Assembly (NCBI RefSeq): GCF_000597865.1
Contig: NZ_CP007452.1
Span: 1,929,183 to 1,993,182 of the forward strand
Length of the DNA: 64,000 bases
Direction of reading: 5' to 3'
Origin: Peptoclostridium acidaminophilum DSM 3953
GTDB taxonomy: Bacteria > Bacillota > Clostridia > Peptostreptococcales > Peptostreptococcaceae
Positions 61,062 to 64,000 of this stretch are shown one piece after another. Under the pieces are notes generated by a model. The model did no database searches and was not told the DNA's origin. It saw only the letters and a list, made by a program, of their open reading frames with translations. The first letter of the stretch is position 1. Each line of letters starts with the position of its first letter. The translations under genes were made by a program, and so were the position numbers.

Positions 61062-62281
61062 ACGTTCACCTCCAACGCGCAGCCTCGCAGTTGTTCGACA
61101 GCAATTTTAAGATATCTGGCAGTGGTGTTCGTCTCATTGTGACCAAGGGCTTCCGACACAACTGGCAGCGGCGTTCCATTTGCCAGCATGCTGCTCGCCA
61201 GGCTATGTCGGAACACATGCATTCCGTGCCTTTTGCCCGGAGGCACATGGATTTTGGCTATTTTAAAGTATTTAGAAATGATGCTGTTCATGTTGTTGTC
61301 TTTACCGAAAGCATCGTATGGAGCGATGTGGCGCACAAATATGACTTTGCTGTCGGTTATGGGACGTCCATTTTTCACATAGTCAATGAGTGCCCATCCA
61401 AGTTCATCGGAAAGCGGAAGGACGATCTCGTTACTAGTTTTGCTTTGAACAAAATGGATTTCACCCGCATCCCAACGAATATTTTCAAAGCGAAGTTCGC
61501 GGATGTCACCGACACGCAGCCCAAGCCGGGCTGCAATCAACAGGATTGCGTAATCGCGTTTTCCCTGCGGATTTTCCCTATCCACGGCATCCAGAATTGC
61601 CTGAATATCTTCCGGCGAGTATGCCGATGGAATTTTGGCTCCCGCCGGAATGCGCATCGAAGGGCAGAGCAATGACAAATTCGACGATGTAACGCCGTCC
61701 GCAAATAGCAGGGGCAGAACTGAACGCAATACATAAAGATCGAAAGAGACAGTGCTTTTCGCCAGCGTCTCAAGCGTAAGGAAATACTCGCGCATATGAG
61801 ATGCTTCAACCGTTTCTATCCGCAAGTTCCGCGATTCCAAGAAGGATACGAATCTACGAAGGTGTACGCTAAACTGTCGTTGTGTTCTCACTGCTATGCG
61901 CTTTTGTGCACAATATTTCTCCGCTGCTTCAAATATGCACTGGTATCGCTGGGGGAATATCTCCCGCTTAGTATGCTTGCGACGCAATACATACCCATAC
62001 CGCTGAAAATCGCAGAGCATACCGGCGGCACGGTAATAGGTCTTTTGCGTTCTAGTAAGCGCATTCCCATCGCTGATGTCGTAATGCTCGTGTAAGAACT
62101 GCTTCATCCACTCAGGTTCAGCGGTTACGATTCCTTTCTCATCGGCATAACAGGTAAGCTCTCGCCAGACGCGTCGGTAATGCTGTAGGGTGCTGATGGT
62201 ATAATTTTGTGTCACCAGATATGCTTCAAGGGCTCCTACAAGAGCTTGAACAGGTGACTGGGTTGGGGTTTGTTGATTCAA
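61058..62281 (-). CDS. Tyrosine recombinase, first gene of the RIT trio
   Basis: 407 residues, longest of the trio with an extra N-terminal region. Catalytic set: ARLGLRVGDIREL, HVFRHSLASSML, LGHNETNTTARYLKI. Start after TGGAGGTATC. Confidence 0.9.
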   Translation of the reverse strand: MNQQTPTQSPVQALVGALEAYLVTQNYTISTLQHYRRVWRELTCYADEKGIVTAEPEWMKQFLHEHYDISDGNALTRTQKTYYRAAGMLCDFQRYGYVLRRKHTKREIFPQRYQCIFEAAEKYCAQKRIAVRTQRQFSVHLRRFVSFLESRNLRIETVEASHMREYFLTLETLAKSTVSFDLYVLRSVLPLLFADGVTSSNLSLLCPSMRIPAGAKIPSAYSPEDIQAILDAVDRENPQGKRDYAILLIAARLGLRVGDIRELRFENIRWDAGEIHFVQSKTSNEIVLPLSDELGWALIDYVKNGRPITDSKVIFVRHIAPYDAFGKDNNMNSIISKYFKIAKIHVPPGKRHGMHVFRHSLASSMLANGTPLPVVSEALGHNETNTTARYLKIAVEQLRGCALEVNV

Positions 62282-62401
62282 TCTGATACCTCCACAAAAG
62301 TATTTCCCATAATAGGGATAATATTATTGTGGAATGTTATGCGAAGAAAATCAATCAACCATGAACGTTGTAGCCTGTTATACCGCTGGAAATATGGGAT
62401 T

Positions 62402-62431
62402 ACTCAGCATAACGTACTTCTTGGCATAATG
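62402..62431. repeat. Right terminal inverted repeat of the RIT element
   Basis: Exact reverse complement of 58964-58993; directly adjoins the amidoligase reading frame, which reads into it as YAKKYVMLS before stopping at 62378. Confidence 0.95.
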
Positions 62432-62740
62432 GATTCCGCATGAGCTGTTCGACCTTGCGCCGGCTGCTCTTAGCTTTCTTACAAGTTCCTGAATGGTTTC
62501 TATGTCTTCATATCTGCATATCGGGCTTACCAGCTCCACCTGTTCGCCTCTTTCAATGGCTATGCTCGCATCCCTTACGATCTTCCAGGTTCTACCCTCG
62601 CCGTCTTCCACCGCGTATGCGTCGTAACCTCCACCGATGTGGGCTGCCGTCGCTCCAAAATATTCGCTTATCACCTTGGCGGCTTTTGCTCTTGTTATGC
62701 CCGTAAATTCTATCTCGATTCCAAAGCTCTGGGTTTTCAT
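62432..62740 (-). pseudogene. Amidoligase gene, 5' part (interrupted by RIT element)
   Basis: 103 codons: MKTQSFGIEIEFTGITRAKA, EVEDG-type region with AVEDGEGRTWKIVRDASI and EQVELVSPICRYEDIETIQE. The GIEIEF start, RDASI and ELVSP(I) motifs define the glutamine-synthetase-like amidoligase superfamily. The frame then runs into the RIT repeat. GGAGG before the ATG, promoter element copy 2 upstream. Confidence 0.88.
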
Positions 62741-62773
62741 CCTTCTGACCTCCTTCGACCTGTGTTTTTTGTT

Positions 62774-62810
62774 ACTACATTAATCACTCTAAACACAGGT
62801 AATAGCAAGT
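62774..62810 (-). promoter_or_regulatory. Conserved early-gene promoter element, copy 2
   Basis: Same block as copy 1, about 35 nt before the amidoligase start. Confidence 0.6.
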
Positions 62811-62856
62811 CTTTTAGGCCTTTTATCAAACTAAATGTGAAAAAGCCCCGAAGGGC

Positions 62857-63171
62857 TTATTCAAGTTCCAAAGCTGTATACCTTGGGTAATCGTATCCTT
62901 CCCCATTTACAAGTATCTTTTCTCCGGTATCCCGATTTTTTACTCTTATGCATCTTATTTCGCCGTTTCTGTTTGTGCCGCCATCACCTTTGTCAATCCA
63001 TGACTGGTCTTTCAGCAGGTCCTCTGCAAATTCCCTGAAGGCCGCGTCACTCATTAAAACCTCTCTTGTCACCTCGTATGGCGTTCCCTCACATTCGTCT
63101 TGGACCGCTTCCTTTGTAAGCTCCTTCAGTTCTTCAAGGTCTCTAACTTTCCTTCCAAAGAGTGCATTCAT
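62857..63171 (-). CDS. Hypothetical phage protein
   Basis: 104 residues; starts MNALFGRKVRDLEELKELTK, C-terminal beta-rich part (GEIRCIRVKNRDTGEKILVN). Common type of small early phage protein, no function known. Overlaps the next gene upstream by 4 nt. Confidence 0.65.
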   Translation of the reverse strand: MNALFGRKVRDLEELKELTKEAVQDECEGTPYEVTREVLMSDAAFREFAEDLLKDQSWIDKGDGGTNRNGEIRCIRVKNRDTGEKILVNGEGYDYPRYTALELE

Positions 63172-63365
63172 TTTGCATGCCTCCTTGTGCGAATAAGTTT
63201 TCCTGCTTTGACAAGCTGTTCTATCTCACTCAGGGAATAAATGAGGCAGTCATTGTTGTCCATGTAAATCGATGCCAGGACAATGTCTTTTCCCCATTTG
63301 CCTACGACCTCGTATTTCTGGTATGTGTTTGCAATTTTGAATTGATCGCATTTGTTTACTTCCAT
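63168..63365 (-). CDS. Small hypothetical phage protein
   Basis: 65 residues, GGGAGGG before the ATG and promoter element copy 3 upstream. No signature; starts MEVNKCDQFKIANTYQKYEV. Coupled to the downstream gene. Confidence 0.6.
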   Translation of the reverse strand: MEVNKCDQFKIANTYQKYEVVGKWGKDIVLASIYMDNNDCLIYSLSEIEQLVKAGKLIRTRRHAK

Positions 63366-63396
63366 TTTAAATCCCTCCCGTGTCTTTGGTGTAATC

Positions 63397-63429
63397 CATA
63401 TATCACTCTAAACACAGGTAATAGCAAGT
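63397..63429 (-). promoter_or_regulatory. Conserved early-gene promoter element, copy 3
   Basis: TTGCTATTACCTGTGTTTAG then AGTGATATATGG; -10-like GATATA 17 nt after TTGCTA. Confidence 0.6.
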
Positions 63430-63432
63430 TAT

Positions 63433-64000
63433 TTACGCATTTATGAGTGTATCTTTGTACGGGATTTTTTCTCCGTTACGAACCAAAAATGCCCCTTCAA
63501 CTCCAGCCATTTCAACAAATCTTGCAGCAATAACGTCGCAATATTTTTCATCAAGCTCTATTGCATAGCACAATCTTCCTGTCTGCTCGCAGGCTATGAG
63601 CGTGGAACCGCTGCCCGCAAAGGGCTCCAGGACAATGCAATTTGTCATCGAGCTGTTTTGAATCGGATAGGCCACAAGAGGTATCGGTTTCATTGTCGGA
63701 TGAAGCTCTGATTTTGTCGGCCTGTCGAAATTCCAAACCGTTGTCTGCTTCCTGTCCGAGTACCACCTGTGCTTGCCTGTTGGCTTCCAACCGTAGAGGA
63801 CCGGCTCGTGCTGCCACTGGTAATCGGATCTGCCTAGCACTAGCGACTGCTTGGCCCAGATGCACACGCTCGAGAGATGAAAGCCGGAGTCCTTAAATGC
63901 CTTCCTGAAGTTGAGCCCTTCCGTGTCGGCGTGGAATATGTACGCTCCCGCTCCATCGTCAAGCGCCTCGAAAACATTTTTGAATGCCGCCAGGAGAAAT
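63433..64000 (-). CDS. DNA (N4/N6) methyltransferase, C-terminal part
   Basis: The frame is open from 64000 to the stop at 63433. HADTEGLNFRKAFKDSGFHL, KQSLVLGRSDYQWQHEPVLYG, HPTMKPIPLVAYPI and the SAM-binding loop LEPFAGSGSTLIACEQ (near the C terminus) define a beta-class site-specific DNA methyltransferase, with the DPPY motif upstream outside the window. Probably protects phage DNA from host restriction; no restriction gene is visible. Confidence 0.9.
   Translation of the reverse strand, partial: FLLAAFKNVFEALDDGAGAYIFHADTEGLNFRKAFKDSGFHLSSVCIWAKQSLVLGRSDYQWQHEPVLYGWKPTGKHRWYSDRKQTTVWNFDRPTKSELHPTMKPIPLVAYPIQNSSMTNCIVLEPFAGSGSTLIACEQTGRLCYAIELDEKYCDVIAARFVEMAGVEGAFLVRNGEKIPYKDTLINA

Larger units (their letters stand above)
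58964..62431 (-). mobile_element. RIT (recombinase-in-trio) element inserted in an amidoligase gene
   Basis: Three overlapping tyrosine recombinase genes in one direction, bounded by perfect 30-bp inverted repeats (58964-58993 and 62402-62431; CATTATGCCAAGAAG...). A second inner repeat pair (ATGTTATGCRAAG) lies at ~59042-59058 and ~62331-62346. No cargo genes. Confidence 0.9.
28024..64000 (-). mobile_element. Siphovirus-type prophage (right part; left end outside window)
   Basis: An uninterrupted minus-strand run goes from a DNA methyltransferase through terminase, portal, protease, capsid, connector, tail, fibre and lysis genes to a serine recombinase cluster at the host junction. The HK97-type head set and long tape measure indicate a long-tailed phage. 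The boundary lies between the FMN reductase stop (28023) and ~28140, where the sequence shared with the fossil end at 15313 begins. The head, tail and lysis genes appear intact, but the amidoligase gene is interrupted by a RIT element. Confidence 0.85.

Overview
The window looks like a chromosomal segment of an amino-acid/purine-fermenting Clostridia-type Firmicute of moderate GC (my guess is a Peptoclostridium or Eubacterium acidaminophilum relative; this is inference from gene style, strong GGAGG ribosome-binding sites and sigma-54-controlled catabolic operons, not a database match). Nearly everything on the right half is transcribed from the minus strand. No tRNA, rRNA or CRISPR array was seen.

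1-11,105 is a catabolic region. An NCS1 permease, a hydantoinase/dihydropyrimidinase and an M20 N-carbamoyl amino acid hydrolase form one minus-strand operon behind a -24/-12 (sigma-54) promoter, with its own PAS-AAA+ activator gene just upstream. A class III aminotransferase, a YkvI-like transporter and a HisC/CobD-like aminotransferase form a second operon behind a textbook sigma-54 promoter at 9152-9166. Its upstream region carries three TGTAAA-N3-TTTACA palindromes, one inside the terminator of a second activator gene (9366-11042). The likely job is uptake and hydrolysis of cyclic ureides followed by transamination.

11,106-22,420 is a patchwork of host genes (SLH-domain protein, PaaK-like adenylate-forming enzyme, methyltransferase, ferritin-like lipoprotein, HD hydrolase, ModD-like phosphoribosyltransferase, EFR1 ferredoxin/flavodoxin, DUF302) and genomic wreckage: an FMN-reductase scrap, a Fic gene without its N terminus, an internally deleted AAA/DUF4143 gene, a truncated DprA, an internally shortened phage DUF1492 gene, and two ~277-bp direct repeats. 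22,524-28,023 holds a metal-stress group (membrane PepSY-like protein, SHOCT protein, CopB-type P-ATPase) split by an IS110 element, then an FMN reductase.

28,024 to beyond 64,000 is a siphovirus-type (HK97-fold) prophage, all on the minus strand. From its left (beyond-window) side it reads: DNA methyltransferase, small early proteins, an amidoligase gene broken by a RIT (recombinase-in-trio) element, a gamma-glutamylcyclotransferase, terminases, several cargo (moron) genes, portal, ClpP-like protease, capsid, connectors, tail tube, tail chaperone with frameshift, tape measure, Dit/Tal/fibre, an AAA-DUF234 ATPase, holin and amidase. It ends in three consecutive large serine recombinase genes. 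The last of these (28331-32047) encodes 1238 residues and contains two complete large serine recombinases fused head to tail, each with its own catalytic serine and zinc ribbon. This recombinase operon, with four catalytic modules, is the most unusual system in the window.
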